Source: Pseudomonas wuhanensis (GTDB taxonomy: Bacteria; Pseudomonadota; Gammaproteobacteria; Pseudomonadales; Pseudomonadaceae). From it: a stretch of DNA of 64,000 nt. Below are positions 26,461 through 35,075 of the stretch, one piece after another. A program made the position numbers and the translations under genes. Each line of letters opens with the position of its first letter. The stretch's first letter is position 1. The notes under the pieces were generated by a model. That model ran no database searches. It saw only the letters and a program-made list of their open reading frames with translations, and was not told the origin of the DNA. Location of the stretch: the NCBI RefSeq assembly GCF_030687395.1, contig NZ_CP117430.1, forward strand, positions 558,001-622,000, given 5' to 3'.

Positions 26461-28391
26461 AACTGATACCGCAGGGTCAGGCTGCTTTGCAGGCGTTGGG
26501 CCTGGCGCAGGGATTCACGCAGGATGCGTCGGTCCAGATGATTGAGGCTGTCAGGATCGACGCGGTTGGAGTAGGGCAAATTCTCGCGAGTCTGTAGCTG
26601 ATGTTGCTGCATGCGGGTTTGCTGGATGAAGTGATACGCCTCTTCGTACGCCGCGCCGTCTAGCCGTTCGATGACCTCTTTGGCCACCAATTGACGAAAG
26701 CGCTCCAGGGTATTGTTGGTGTCGATGCCGTGGGCCAGGGCTAGCACTCGAGCGCCATCGACGAAAGGGGTCAAGCCCTGGAGCTTCAGGTCGAGGGTGG
26801 CTTTCTCGCCATTCTTGCGCGCCAGCACGAATTCGCGGAAACGGCCCACGGGCGGGCGGTTGCGAAGGGCGTTTTCGGCCATCATCCGCTGGAACAACCG
26901 GTTGTCGCCGACCTGATCGAGAATGCCCTGGCGCAGCTGCTCGCAGCCTCGCTCGTCGCCCCAGACCACGCGCAGATCGAAATAGATGCTCGACCCCAAC
27001 AGGTTTTCCGGTGTCGCCTCACGGATAAACGCCGCAAAGCGTCGCGCCCATTCGGCCCGGGACAAACACAGCTCGGGGTTGCCGGCCATGATGTTGCCCT
27101 TGCACAAGGTGAAGCCGCATAGCGCCAGGTTCTGATTGATCTGCTGGGCGATGGGCAGCAACTTGCCGCGAATCTCGGCGGCGTGGGCCGCGTCGCGGGC
27201 TTCGAACAGAATGCCGTTGTCCTGATCGGTGTGCAGCGTCTGCTCGCGGCGGCCTTCGCTGCCGAAACACAGCCAACTGAACGGCACGCCAGGGTCACCC
27301 TTCTCAGCGAGCACCAGTTCGATCACCCGGCACACGGTGTGGTCGTTGAGCAGGGTGATGATGTGGGTGATCTGGGTCGAGGACGCGCCGTGGGCCAGCA
27401 TCCGCTCCACCAATTGACCGATTTCGCCGCGCATCGCCATCAGATTTTCCAGCTTCTGGGCGCTGCGAATAGTCCGCGCCAGATGCACCAGATCGACCCT
27501 TTGCAGGGAAAACAGGTCGCGTTCCGAGACCACGCCGCACAGGCGCTGGTCCTTGACCAGACAGACATGGGCGATGTGCCGCTCGGTCATGGCAATCGCG
27601 GCGTCGAAGGCGCTGTGGTCCGGCGTCAGGTAAAACGGTGCCCGGGTCATGTGCCGTTCGATGGCCTCATTGAAGTCGCTGGTGCCGTTGGCCACCACAT
27701 GTCGCAAGTCGCGCAGGGTGAAAATGCCCAGCGGCGCCTTTTGCTCATCGACCACCACAATGCTGCCGACTTGCTGATCGTGCATCAGCGTCACGGCTTC
27801 ACGCAGAGGGGTGATAGGGCTGCAGGTCACCGGGTGACGCATGGCCAGTTCGCCCAGCCGGGTATTGAGCGAGTACTGGGTGCCAAGGGTTTCCACGGCT
27901 TTTTGCTGGACTTGCTGGTTGACCTGATCCAGCAAACTGCTGACGCCGCGTAGGGCAAAGTCGCGAAACGGGCTGGAAAGTGCGAACAGTTTGATGAACG
28001 CCAGCTTATTCAGCTGTAGGCAAAAGGTATCTTCGGCCGCCAGATGTTCGGTGCGAGTCGCCCGTTCCCCCAGTAGCGCGGCGAGGGGGAAACACTCGCC
28101 GGTGGTGATTTCGAAGGTGGTTTCGGTCCCGCCCTTGGCCGTGTGCGGACGTTCGCCCACGACACGGCCCTGTTTGACGATGTAGAAATGCTCAACCGGG
28201 CCATCGGCAGGTTTGATGATGCTCTCGCCGGGGGCATAAAAACGCAGCTGACATTGCTCGACCAGATAGGCCAGGTGGGCATTTTCCATCTGATTGAACG
28301 GCGGGAAGCGCTGGAGGAATTGCAAAGTGCCCTGGATGTTCTGCAACACCGCGGTTTTCCCTGCCTGGGTGAAGGCGTCCGCTTTACTCAT
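26457..28391 (-). CDS. CNMP-CBS-DUF294 nucleotidyltransferase-like protein
   Basis: A protein of about 644 residues. The cyclic-nucleotide-binding-like domain covers roughly residues 20-140 (FYAPGESIIKPADGPVEHFY). A CBS pair follows at about 160-290 (RHPVTCSPITPLREAVTLMH). A DUF294 nucleotidyltransferase domain has WLCFGSEGRREQTLHTDQDN with the GS-G-R and D-x-D residues, and the DUF294 C-terminal helical domain completes it. The set resembles GlnD-type uridylyltransferases, so nucleotide-ligand-controlled protein or small-molecule modification is likely. The target is unknown. Start MSKADAF (28391) is preferred over an ATG two codons earlier. It is coupled to the exonuclease gene. Confidence 0.85.
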   Translation of the reverse strand: MSKADAFTQAGKTAVLQNIQGTLQFLQRFPPFNQMENAHLAYLVEQCQLRFYAPGESIIKPADGPVEHFYIVKQGRVVGERPHTAKGGTETTFEITTGECFPLAALLGERATRTEHLAAEDTFCLQLNKLAFIKLFALSSPFRDFALRGVSSLLDQVNQQVQQKAVETLGTQYSLNTRLGELAMRHPVTCSPITPLREAVTLMHDQQVGSIVVVDEQKAPLGIFTLRDLRHVVANGTSDFNEAIERHMTRAPFYLTPDHSAFDAAIAMTERHIAHVCLVKDQRLCGVVSERDLFSLQRVDLVHLARTIRSAQKLENLMAMRGEIGQLVERMLAHGASSTQITHIITLLNDHTVCRVIELVLAEKGDPGVPFSWLCFGSEGRREQTLHTDQDNGILFEARDAAHAAEIRGKLLPIAQQINQNLALCGFTLCKGNIMAGNPELCLSRAEWARRFAAFIREATPENLLGSSIYFDLRVVWGDERGCEQLRQGILDQVGDNRLFQRMMAENALRNRPPVGRFREFVLARKNGEKATLDLKLQGLTPFVDGARVLALAHGIDTNNTLERFRQLVAKEVIERLDGAAYEEAYHFIQQTRMQQHQLQTRENLPYSNRVDPDSLNHLDRRILRESLRQAQRLQSSLTLRYQL

Positions 28392-28662
28392 AACCATTAC
28401 CGCAGTCTTTTTCTGATTGTTGTGTCGGATCGTTGTGTCAGATCGTTACAGGCATGGTCGGCCCCTGCGGGCAGGGTGCCCATTGGACGTAAGTCTAGGT
28501 AGGCAGTGCGGCTGCCGTAATATGGGAAATGTCTGACACAATTGCGGGAAAAACCTCCTACATTGTCTATTGGAAATGTTTCCGACGAAGTGCACATTGA
28601 AGCTCTGCTAGGCGATGTCTGACCACTGTGCCGGGGATCGAATCGAAAACGTTGAGAAAGCC

Positions 28663-29109
28663 ATGTCCGACCACGATATTTTGAGTGATGCCGAGCGCGA
28701 AGCGCTCAGTGCCGTCATGCTGGAACCAGACTTGCCGCCACAGCGGGTTCTGGTCGTCGATGACGATAAGGACTCCAGGGAATTGCTGTCGGAAATTCTG
28801 GGGCTGGATGGCATTCACTGCATGACGGCGGCCAGCGGCGAAACCGCACTCAAAATGCTTGAGACCAAACCATCGATCGGCCTTGTGATTACCGATCTGC
28901 GGATGGGGCACGTCGATGGCCTGGAACTGATCCGTCTGGTGCGGGAATCGCCACGCGCGGCGTTGCCGATCATCATCGTTTCCGGCGATGCTGACGTTAA
29001 GGATGCGATCGAAGCCATGCATTTGCACGTCGTGGACTTTTTGCTCAAGCCCATCAATAGCGAAAAATTGCTTGAGTTGGTCAAGCATGAGCTGGGGATG
29101 GATGTGTAG
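28663..29109 (+). CDS. Stand-alone response-regulator receiver protein
   Basis: A 148-residue single-domain receiver after a ~27-residue N-terminal leader. It has acidic residues in VLVVDDDKD, phosphoacceptor Asp78 (LVITDLRMG), Ser/Thr in IIIVSGDAD, and the switch Lys in FLLKPINSEKL. No output domain is present, so it probably works through protein contacts (CheY-like) or in a phosphorelay. An upstream ATG at 28615 would add 16 residues; GAGAAAG before 28663 and the homologue-like start MSDHDILSDAERE favour the shorter form. No histidine kinase is adjacent. Confidence 0.82.
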   Translation: MSDHDILSDAEREALSAVMLEPDLPPQRVLVVDDDKDSRELLSEILGLDGIHCMTAASGETALKMLETKPSIGLVITDLRMGHVDGLELIRLVRESPRAALPIIIVSGDADVKDAIEAMHLHVVDFLLKPINSEKLLELVKHELGMDV

Positions 29110-29135
29110 CGCGGACTTCCAGGTTGGCAGCTTTT

Positions 29136-29245
29136 GTGGCGAGGGAGCTTGCTCCCGCTGGGTTGCGAAGCAGCCCCAATCCCAATGTTGATACACCGGA
29201 TTTACGACTGCTGCGCAGTCGAGCGGGAGCAAGCTCCCTCGCCAC
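29136..29245. repeat. REPIN of a second REP subtype
   Basis: Arms are GTGGCGAGGGAGCTTGCTC and its inverse, different from the GCGGGCTTGCCCGC type found elsewhere. It lies downstream of the receiver gene. Confidence 0.88.
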
Positions 29246-29259
29246 AGGGGACCGCAGCG

Positions 29260-29303
29260 TGTCTCTTCCTGAAACAGGTGTGAACCTATTTCAGGAAGAG
29301 ACA
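29260..29303. other. Strong perfect hairpin near the glcB terminator
   Basis: A 15-bp perfect inverted repeat: left arm 29260-29274 (tgtctcttcctgaaa), right arm 29289-29303. After a C/A mismatch the loop itself folds (aggt-gtga-acct). It sits 15 bases before the bidirectional terminator. Function is unknown: an mRNA 3'-end stabiliser, a small-RNA segment, or a protein site. Confidence 0.6.
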
Positions 29304-29312
29304 GCGTAAATG

Positions 29313-29345
29313 AAAAAGCCCTGATCTTTTCGATCAGGGCTTTTT
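29313..29345. terminator. Bidirectional rho-independent terminator
   Basis: Stem gccctgatc / gatcagggc (29318-29340) with loop ttttc; A5 on the left and T5 on the right. It serves both the receiver gene (plus) and glcB (minus). Confidence 0.93.
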
Positions 29346-29367
29346 CACGTCCAGCGTCAGCGTTTAC

Positions 29368-31545
29368 TCAAAGGCCATTGGCAGCCTTGAACTCGCGACG
29401 ACGACGGTGCAGCACCGGCTCGGTGTAGCCGTTCGGCTGTTTGGTGCCTTCGACCACTAGTTCGACCGCCGCCTGGAAGGCGATGTTGCTGTCGAAGTTC
29501 GGTGCCAGCGGGCGGTACAGCGGATCGTTGGCGTTCTGACGGTCAACCACTGGCGCCATGCGCTTGAGGCTTTCCATCACCTGATCTTTAGTGACGATGC
29601 CGTGGCGCAGCCAGTTGGCGATGTGCTGGCTGGAAATACGCAGCGTCGCACGATCTTCCATCAGGCCGACATCATTGATATCCGGCACTTTCGAACAACC
29701 CACGCCCTGGTCGATCCAGCGCACCACGTAGCCAAGAATGCCCTGGGCGTTGTTGTCCAGTTCGTTCTTGATCTGCTCCGTGGTCCAGTCTGGATTGACG
29801 GCCAACGGGATGGTCAGGATGTCGTCCACCGAAGCGCGAGCACGTTTGGCCAGTTCGGCCTGACGGGCGAATACATCGACCTTGTGATAGTGCAACGCGT
29901 GCAACGCGGCGGCGGTCGGCGATGGAACCCAAGCGGTGTTGGCACCAGCCATCGGGTGAGCGATTTTCTGTTCGAGCATCGCTGCCATCAGGTCCGGCAT
30001 GGCCCACATGCCTTTACCGATCTGGGCACGACCTTGCAGGCCAGTGCTCAGGCCAATGTCGACGTTCCAGTTCTCGTAGGCGCTGATCCATTTTTCAGCC
30101 TTCATGTCGGCCTTGCGCACCATCGGGCCGGCTTCCATGGAGGTGTGGATTTCGTCGCCCGTGCGGTCGAGGAAGCCAGTGTTGATGAACACCACGCGTT
30201 CGGCGGCAGCCTTGATGCAGGCCTTGAGGTTGACCGTGGTACGGCGCTCCTCGTCCATGATCCCGACCTTGAGCGTGTTGCGCGGCAAGTCGAGGACGTC
30301 TTCGAGGCGACCGAACAGCTCGTTGGTGAACGCAGCTTCTTCCGGGCCGTGCATCTTCGGCTTCACGATATAGACCGAGCCAGTGCGGCTGTTCTTGCGC
30401 GAGCTATTGCCGTTGAGGCTGTGGATCGCCGCGAGGCACGTCACCAGGCCATCGAGGATACCTTCCGGCACTTCGTTGCCGTCTTTATCGAGGATCGCAT
30501 CGATGGTCATCAGGTGACCGACGTTGCGCACGAACAACAGTGAGCGACCGTGCAGGCTCAGTTCGCTGCCATCGAGAGCGGTGTAAGTGCGGTCGGCGTT
30601 CATGGTGCGGGTAAAGGTCTGACCGCCCTTGGAGACTTCTTCCGACAGGTCGCCCTTCATCAGGCCGAGCCAGTTGCGGTAGATCACCACTTTGTCATCG
30701 GCATCGACTGCGGCGACCGAGTCTTCGCAGTCCATGATGGTGGTCAGCGCAGCTTCCATCAGGATGTCTTTGACACCGGCCGCATCGGTCTGGCCGACCG
30801 GGGTGCTGGCGTCGATCTGGATTTCGAAGTGCAGGCCGTTGTTCTTCAGCAGGATCGCGGTGGGGGCGGCTGCATCGCCGTGGAAACCGATCAGTTGGGC
30901 ATCGTTGTGCAAGCCGGTGTTGCTGCCGCCTTTGAGGCCGACGATCAGTTTGCCGTCAACGATCTTGTAGCCGGTGGAGTCGACGTGGGAGCCGGCAGCC
31001 AATGGCGCGGCTTCGTCGAGGAAGGCGCGGGCGAAGGCGATGACCTTGTCGCCGCGAACCTTGTTGTAGCCTTTGCCCTTTTCCGCGCCGTCCGCTTCGC
31101 TGATGGCGTCGGTGCCGTAGAGCGCGTCATACAGCGAACCCCAGCGGGCGTTCGAGGCGTTGAGCGCGAAGCGCGCGTTCATCACCGGTACCACCAGTTG
31201 TGGACCGGCCATGCGGGCGATTTCGTCATCGACGTTTTGTGTCGTTGCCTGGAAATCAGCCGCTTCTGGCAGCAGATAACCGATGTCTTGCAGGAAGGCT
31301 TTGTAGGCCACCGCATCGTGCGCAACACCTGCACGAGCCTGGTGCCAGGCATCGATACGTGCCTGGAAATCATCGCGTTTGGCGAGTAGGGCTTTGTTCT
31401 TCGGCGCCAGGTCATGGATGACCTTGTCGGCACCGGCCCAGAACGTGTCGGCGGTGAGGCCGGTACCGGGAATGGCTTCGTTGTTCACGAAGTCGAACAG
31501 GACTTTGGCGACCTGCAGGCCACCGACTTGAACGTGTTCAGTCAT
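29368..31545 (-). CDS. glcB: Malate synthase G
   Basis: Condenses glyoxylate with acetyl-CoA to give malate in the glyoxylate shunt and glycolate use. The 725-residue length is that of the monomeric G isoform. Family signatures are [67 protein letters not shown] and [23 protein letters not shown]. The start MTEHVQVGG (ATG at 31543-31545) has GAGG about 8 bases upstream; a GTG four codons earlier is less likely. It is transcribed alone, with a 575-base intergenic region upstream and a strong terminator downstream. Confidence 0.97.
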   Translation of the reverse strand: MTEHVQVGGLQVAKVLFDFVNNEAIPGTGLTADTFWAGADKVIHDLAPKNKALLAKRDDFQARIDAWHQARAGVAHDAVAYKAFLQDIGYLLPEAADFQATTQNVDDEIARMAGPQLVVPVMNARFALNASNARWGSLYDALYGTDAISEADGAEKGKGYNKVRGDKVIAFARAFLDEAAPLAAGSHVDSTGYKIVDGKLIVGLKGGSNTGLHNDAQLIGFHGDAAAPTAILLKNNGLHFEIQIDASTPVGQTDAAGVKDILMEAALTTIMDCEDSVAAVDADDKVVIYRNWLGLMKGDLSEEVSKGGQTFTRTMNADRTYTALDGSELSLHGRSLLFVRNVGHLMTIDAILDKDGNEVPEGILDGLVTCLAAIHSLNGNSSRKNSRTGSVYIVKPKMHGPEEAAFTNELFGRLEDVLDLPRNTLKVGIMDEERRTTVNLKACIKAAAERVVFINTGFLDRTGDEIHTSMEAGPMVRKADMKAEKWISAYENWNVDIGLSTGLQGRAQIGKGMWAMPDLMAAMLEQKIAHPMAGANTAWVPSPTAAALHALHYHKVDVFARQAELAKRARASVDDILTIPLAVNPDWTTEQIKNELDNNAQGILGYVVRWIDQGVGCSKVPDINDVGLMEDRATLRISSQHIANWLRHGIVTKDQVMESLKRMAPVVDRQNANDPLYRPLAPNFDSNIAFQAAVELVVEGTKQPNGYTEPVLHRRRREFKAANGL

Positions 31546-32120
31546 TGCTTGCCTCACTCTGCTCAGCTATTTCGCTTTTCAGCTCTTCAATTTAACAATG
31601 AAGCCTCTGGCCATTTAAACCACAAACCCTTCTACCAGTACATGCCATTGCTGGCGGCTGGGTTCGATCCGATCAACGGCTTTGCGGCCTTGCTGACAGG
31701 GCTTTCAGGGGTTGCGACGGCACCTGCGGCAGACATCGATCCAGCGTTATGTAGTGCGCGCTGCGGCATACTACATGATGAATTGCGGTTGTGAAAATTA
31801 GACTAATTACGTCGTTCTGCGACCCCATGACGCATTGCGGTCATGCCGGGGAACGGGATGTTCTCAAAAAACTATTGGATTGTTCCAGTTAAATATAAAA
31901 ACTTGTACACGATTTATGGTTTTGCGGAATTCTGGTGGTGCCCCATTCGCGGGCAGGTTGAGGTAATCCACAATCATTGGAACGACGGGAACCAAGGAGC
32001 GAGGCTTGCCCGCGAAGGGGCCGGTCGATTCAACACACAATCGAATCTACTCCAGGCACCCATCAACCCTTGCCTATACTTGTTTTTCTATAACAAAAGT
32101 CATGACCAGAGGGCTGCGCC
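31546..32120. other. Intergenic region upstream of glcB and the ACT gene
   Basis: A 575-base divergent gap. It contains a 7-bp inverted repeat ATGTAGT...ACTACAT (31749-31776), an AT-rich stretch around 31860-31930 likely to hold promoters, and a degenerate REPIN at 31945-32016. Open frames across it lack coding character and no RNA gene was recognised. Confidence 0.5.
31945..32016. repeat. Degenerate REPIN
   Basis: The right REP is intact (GGAGCGAGGCTTGCCCGCGAA, less its outer end). The left is decayed after ATTCGCGGGCAG. Arms no longer pair well, so it looks like an old element. Confidence 0.7.
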
Positions 32121-32639
32121 ATGGACCATCTCGTACTCACTGTAATTGCGCCAGACAAGCCCGGGCAGGTCGAGCGCATTGCTCAATGCATTGCCGAGCA
32201 CGGCGGTAACTGGCTGGAGAGCCGCATGTCGCGCATGGCCGGGCAGTTCGCCGGGATTCTTCGGGTGGGTGTGCCGGCCGAGGCCTACGACGAACTGGTA
32301 GACGCCCTGCAAGGATTGTCGGTTCAAGGGATCCGCGTGCTGATCGCCGAAAGCGGCATCGAACAGTCCTGCACCTGGAAGCCGATTGCCATGGAACTGG
32401 TGGGCAATGATCGTCCGGGCATTGTGCGAGATATTACGCGTCTGCTGAGTGAGCAGGGCGTGAACCTGGAGCAGTTGGTGACCGAAGTTCGACCGGCGCC
32501 GATGAGCAGCGAGCCGCTATTCCATGCCGAGGCGATTCTTGCGGTGCCACTGACCTTGTCGCTGGAGGTGCTGCAATCGCGCCTGGAAACCCTGGCGGAC
32601 GACCTGATGGTCGAATTGGTACTGCGCAGCGAACCCTGA
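32121..32639 (+). CDS. GcvR-like tandem ACT-domain protein
   Basis: A 172-residue protein made of two ACT domains: VLTVIAPDKPGQVERIAQCI at the start and AMELVGNDRPGIVRDITRLL from about residue 93. This is the layout of the glycine cleavage system repressor GcvR, which works by binding another regulator rather than DNA. Glycine or another amino acid is the likely ligand. Pseudomonads use several GcvR-like paralogues, so control of the gcv genes is only inferred. GAGGG lies before the ATG. The gene stands alone. Confidence 0.85.
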   Translation: MDHLVLTVIAPDKPGQVERIAQCIAEHGGNWLESRMSRMAGQFAGILRVGVPAEAYDELVDALQGLSVQGIRVLIAESGIEQSCTWKPIAMELVGNDRPGIVRDITRLLSEQGVNLEQLVTEVRPAPMSSEPLFHAEAILAVPLTLSLEVLQSRLETLADDLMVELVLRSEP

Positions 32640-32640
32640 A

Positions 32641-32882
32641 AGGTTATCCAAGTTATACGTGCACCTGCCTGTGGATAACCTGTAGAGACCCCTCGCCAGA
32701 CCACGTCGGCCGTGGCTCTGCAGGACCTGATCAAAAAACCAGCAGTTTCAGTGACTTGCGCACAAACGCCGGGGATCACGCTGTGGATAACCTTGGGAAG
32801 GATGGATGCAGGCCACGGGAGGCGTGGCCTGTAGAGATTTGTACGTTTTCTGATCAGCTGCGGCGGCGCAGACTTATCCACG
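32641..32882. promoter_or_regulatory. Cluster of DnaA-box-like sequences
   Basis: Two perfect 9-mers TGTGGATAA (the complement of TTATCCACA) are at 32670-32678 and 32782-32790. One-mismatch forms are at 32644-32652 (ttatccaag, two differences) and 32874-32882 (ttatccacg). AGGTTATCC (32641-32649) and GGATAACCT (32673-32681) form an inverted pair. A hairpin (caggccacg / cgtggcctg, 32809-32831) also lies in this ACT-rarD convergent gap. Confidence 0.45.
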
Positions 32883-33741
32883 CGTCGACGCTATAAACCG
32901 CCAGACCGGCCCAGATAAAGATGAACGCCACCAGCGTGCTGGACGACAAGTGCTCGCCAAACAGCAGAACGGCTTGCAACAACACCAGCGTCGGCGCCAG
33001 GTACTGGAGAAACCCGAGGGTGGTGTAGGGCAAATGCCGAGCGGCGGCGTTGAAACACACCAGCGGCACCAGCGTCACGGGACCTGCAGCCACCAGCCAC
33101 CAGGCTTCAGAGGTGGTCCAGAATTCGGCTTGCGCGCTGGTCGCCGTCGGATTGAACAGCAACCAGGCGACAGCAATCGGCACCAGCATCCAGGTTTCCA
33201 CCACCAGCCCCGGTAGCGCCTTGACCGGTGCCTGCTTGCGGATCAATCCGTAGAAGCCGAAGGTCAATGCCAGTACCAGCGACACCCACGGCAGACTGCC
33301 GACTTGCCACACTTGCTGCGCAACACCGACCGCTGCCAGGCCAACCGCGATCCATTGCATGCGCCGCAGCCGTTCGCCGAGGATCAGCATTCCCAGCAGC
33401 ACGTTTACTAGCGGGTTGATGTAATAACCGAGGCTGGCTTCGAGCATGCGTCCGTTATTCACCGACCAGACGTAGGTCAGCCAGTTGGCGGCGATCAACG
33501 TCCCGCTCAGGGCCAGGATTGCCAGCCGTCGCGGGTTATCACGCAACTCACGCCACCAGCGGGGATGTTTCCAGACGAGCAGCAGCAAAGCGCCGAACAG
33601 CGCGGACCACAGCACTCGGTGGATGATGATCTCCACGGCGGGCACGCTGGCAATAGCTTTGAAGTAAAGCGGGAACAGTCCCCAGATGATGTAGGCACTC
33701 AGGCCCAGGATGTACCCGCGACGCGGGTTGGCGGCTTGCAT
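32854..33741 (-). CDS. rarD: RarD protein, EamA/DMT family transporter
   Basis: A 295-residue inner-membrane carrier with ten predicted helices in two EamA repeats. It starts RRGYILGLSAYIIWGLFPLYFKAI, the RarD signature, and includes LNVLLGMLILGERLRRMQWIAVGLAAVGV at the end of the first half. RarD proteins were named for chloramphenicol sensitivity in older work, but their substrate is not established. The ATG at 33739-33741 gives the normal family length. It is transcribed in the same direction as srkA and separated from it by a very symmetric REPIN. Confidence 0.9.
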   Translation of the reverse strand: MQAANPRRGYILGLSAYIIWGLFPLYFKAIASVPAVEIIIHRVLWSALFGALLLLVWKHPRWWRELRDNPRRLAILALSGTLIAANWLTYVWSVNNGRMLEASLGYYINPLVNVLLGMLILGERLRRMQWIAVGLAAVGVAQQVWQVGSLPWVSLVLALTFGFYGLIRKQAPVKALPGLVVETWMLVPIAVAWLLFNPTATSAQAEFWTTSEAWWLVAAGPVTLVPLVCFNAAARHLPYTTLGFLQYLAPTLVLLQAVLLFGEHLSSSTLVAFIFIWAGLAVYSVDAWISLRRRS

Positions 33742-33803
33742 GAGAATCCTTGCTTAGGCAGCTAACAAAGAGGGGATTGTATAGATGTGTGGTGACTTTT
33801 GTA

Positions 33804-33886
33804 GGAGCGAGGCTTGCCCGCGAAGAACGATGACGCGGTTTGTCTGACGAACCGCATCATCGTTCTTCGCGGGCAAGCCTCGCTCC
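33804..33886. repeat. REPIN with 37-bp nearly perfect arms
   Basis: Left arm 33804-33840 and right arm 33850-33886 are complementary over 37 bases with one mismatch (gatgac vs gatgat) around a 9-base loop. The REP core is GGAGCGAGGCTTGCCCGCGAA. Confidence 0.92.
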
Positions 33887-33905
33887 TTGTACAGGTCGGT
33901 GGCGT

Positions 33906-34880
33906 TTAGAAGAGTTTCAGTGGCTCTTCATTCAGCGCCGCCAATTGCTCACGCAGCGCCAGCACTTGATCGCCCCAATAGCGCTCGGTGCCGAACCACG
34001 GAAAGCTGCGAGGGAAGGCCGGGTCGTCCCAGCGACGGGCGAGCCAGGCGCTGTAGTGCATCAGGCGCAAGGCGCGCAGCGGTTCGATCAGCGCCAGTTC
34101 CCGCGGGTCGAAGTCATGGAATTCGTTGTAGCCGTCCATCAATTCCGACAACTGACCGAGACATTCCTGACGATCACCCGCCAACATCATCCAGATGTCC
34201 TGCACGGCCGGGCCCATGCGGCAGTCGTCGAGGTCGACGATGTGGAACATCTCGTCGCGGCACATCATGTTGCCGGGGTGGCAATCGCCGTGCATGCGGA
34301 TGTTCTGGTGTGGCGTGGCCTTGTAGACCTCCTCGACGCGCTTGAGCAGGTCGCGGGCAACGGACTCGTAGGCCGGCAGCAAACTTTTGGGTACGAAATT
34401 GCCTTCGAGCAATGTCGTCAGCGAATCCTGGCCAAAGTTCTTTACCCCCAGCGCTTCACGGTGTTCGAACGGTTTTGTAGCACCGACCGCGTGCAGGCGA
34501 CCCAGCAGTTGGCCCAGGCGATACAGTTGATCGAGATTGCCCGGCTCCGGCGCACGGCCGCCACGGCGGGGAAACAGGGTGAAGCGGAAACCGTTGTGTT
34601 CGTGAAGGCTGGCACCGTTGTGGATCATCGGCGCGACCACCGGCACGTCGCACTCGGCGAGTTCGAAGGTGAATTGGTGCTCTTCGAGAATCGCTTCGTT
34701 GGTCCAGCGCTGCGGACGGTAGAACTTGGCGATCAGCGGCTCGGAGTCTTCGATGCCGACCTGATAGACACGGTTCTCGTAGCTGTTGAGCGCCAGAATG
34801 CGGGCGTCGCTGAGAAAGCCGATGCTTTCGACGGCATCGAGCACGAGGTCTGGGGTGAGCGTTGCAAACGGGTGGGCCAT
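33906..34880 (-). CDS. srkA: Stress response serine/threonine kinase SrkA (YihE)
   Basis: A 324-residue kinase of the APH/RdoA fold. Visible features are an N-terminal lobe with SYENRVYQVG and LIAKFYRP, the catalytic loop MHGDCHPGNMM (His-Gly-Asp with Asn), and the metal site VDLDDCRMGP. In E. coli YihE/SrkA counters MazF-linked death and protects against envelope and oxidative stress, often alongside dsbA; dsbA is not next to it here. The start is the ATG at 34878-34880 with AGGAG upstream. A longer in-frame extension would have no conservation and is rejected. Confidence 0.93.
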   Translation of the reverse strand: MAHPFATLTPDLVLDAVESIGFLSDARILALNSYENRVYQVGIEDSEPLIAKFYRPQRWTNEAILEEHQFTFELAECDVPVVAPMIHNGASLHEHNGFRFTLFPRRGGRAPEPGNLDQLYRLGQLLGRLHAVGATKPFEHREALGVKNFGQDSLTTLLEGNFVPKSLLPAYESVARDLLKRVEEVYKATPHQNIRMHGDCHPGNMMCRDEMFHIVDLDDCRMGPAVQDIWMMLAGDRQECLGQLSELMDGYNEFHDFDPRELALIEPLRALRLMHYSAWLARRWDDPAFPRSFPWFGTERYWGDQVLALREQLAALNEEPLKLF

Positions 34881-34985
34881 GCTGACTCCTGCGCGCAGCA
34901 GGCTGCCGCGTCGGGCCAAACATGGTAGCGCAGACGGGGCTTCTTTAGGGGGTGGGTTGAGGTAAGTGTTGTTCACACCGACGCC

Positions 34986-35066
34986 ATCGCGGGCAAGCCC
35001 GCTCCCACAGGTCATGCGCTAATTTTGAAATCGCGCCTATCCTGTGGGAGCGGGCTTGCCCGCGAT
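34986..35066. repeat. REPIN between srkA and phoX
   Basis: Inverted ATCGCGGGCAAGCCCGC / GCGGGCTTGCCCGCGAT pair with TCCCAC/GTGGGA ends and a ~35-base spacer. It ends 9 bases before the phoX stop codon region. Confidence 0.9.
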
Positions 35067-35075
35067 AGCGTCAGA

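Noticed and set aside
31414..31794. Plus-strand open frame of 126 codons across the glcB 5' end
   Set aside because: Mostly antisense to glcB with no RBS or domain; the remainder is non-conserved intergenic sequence.
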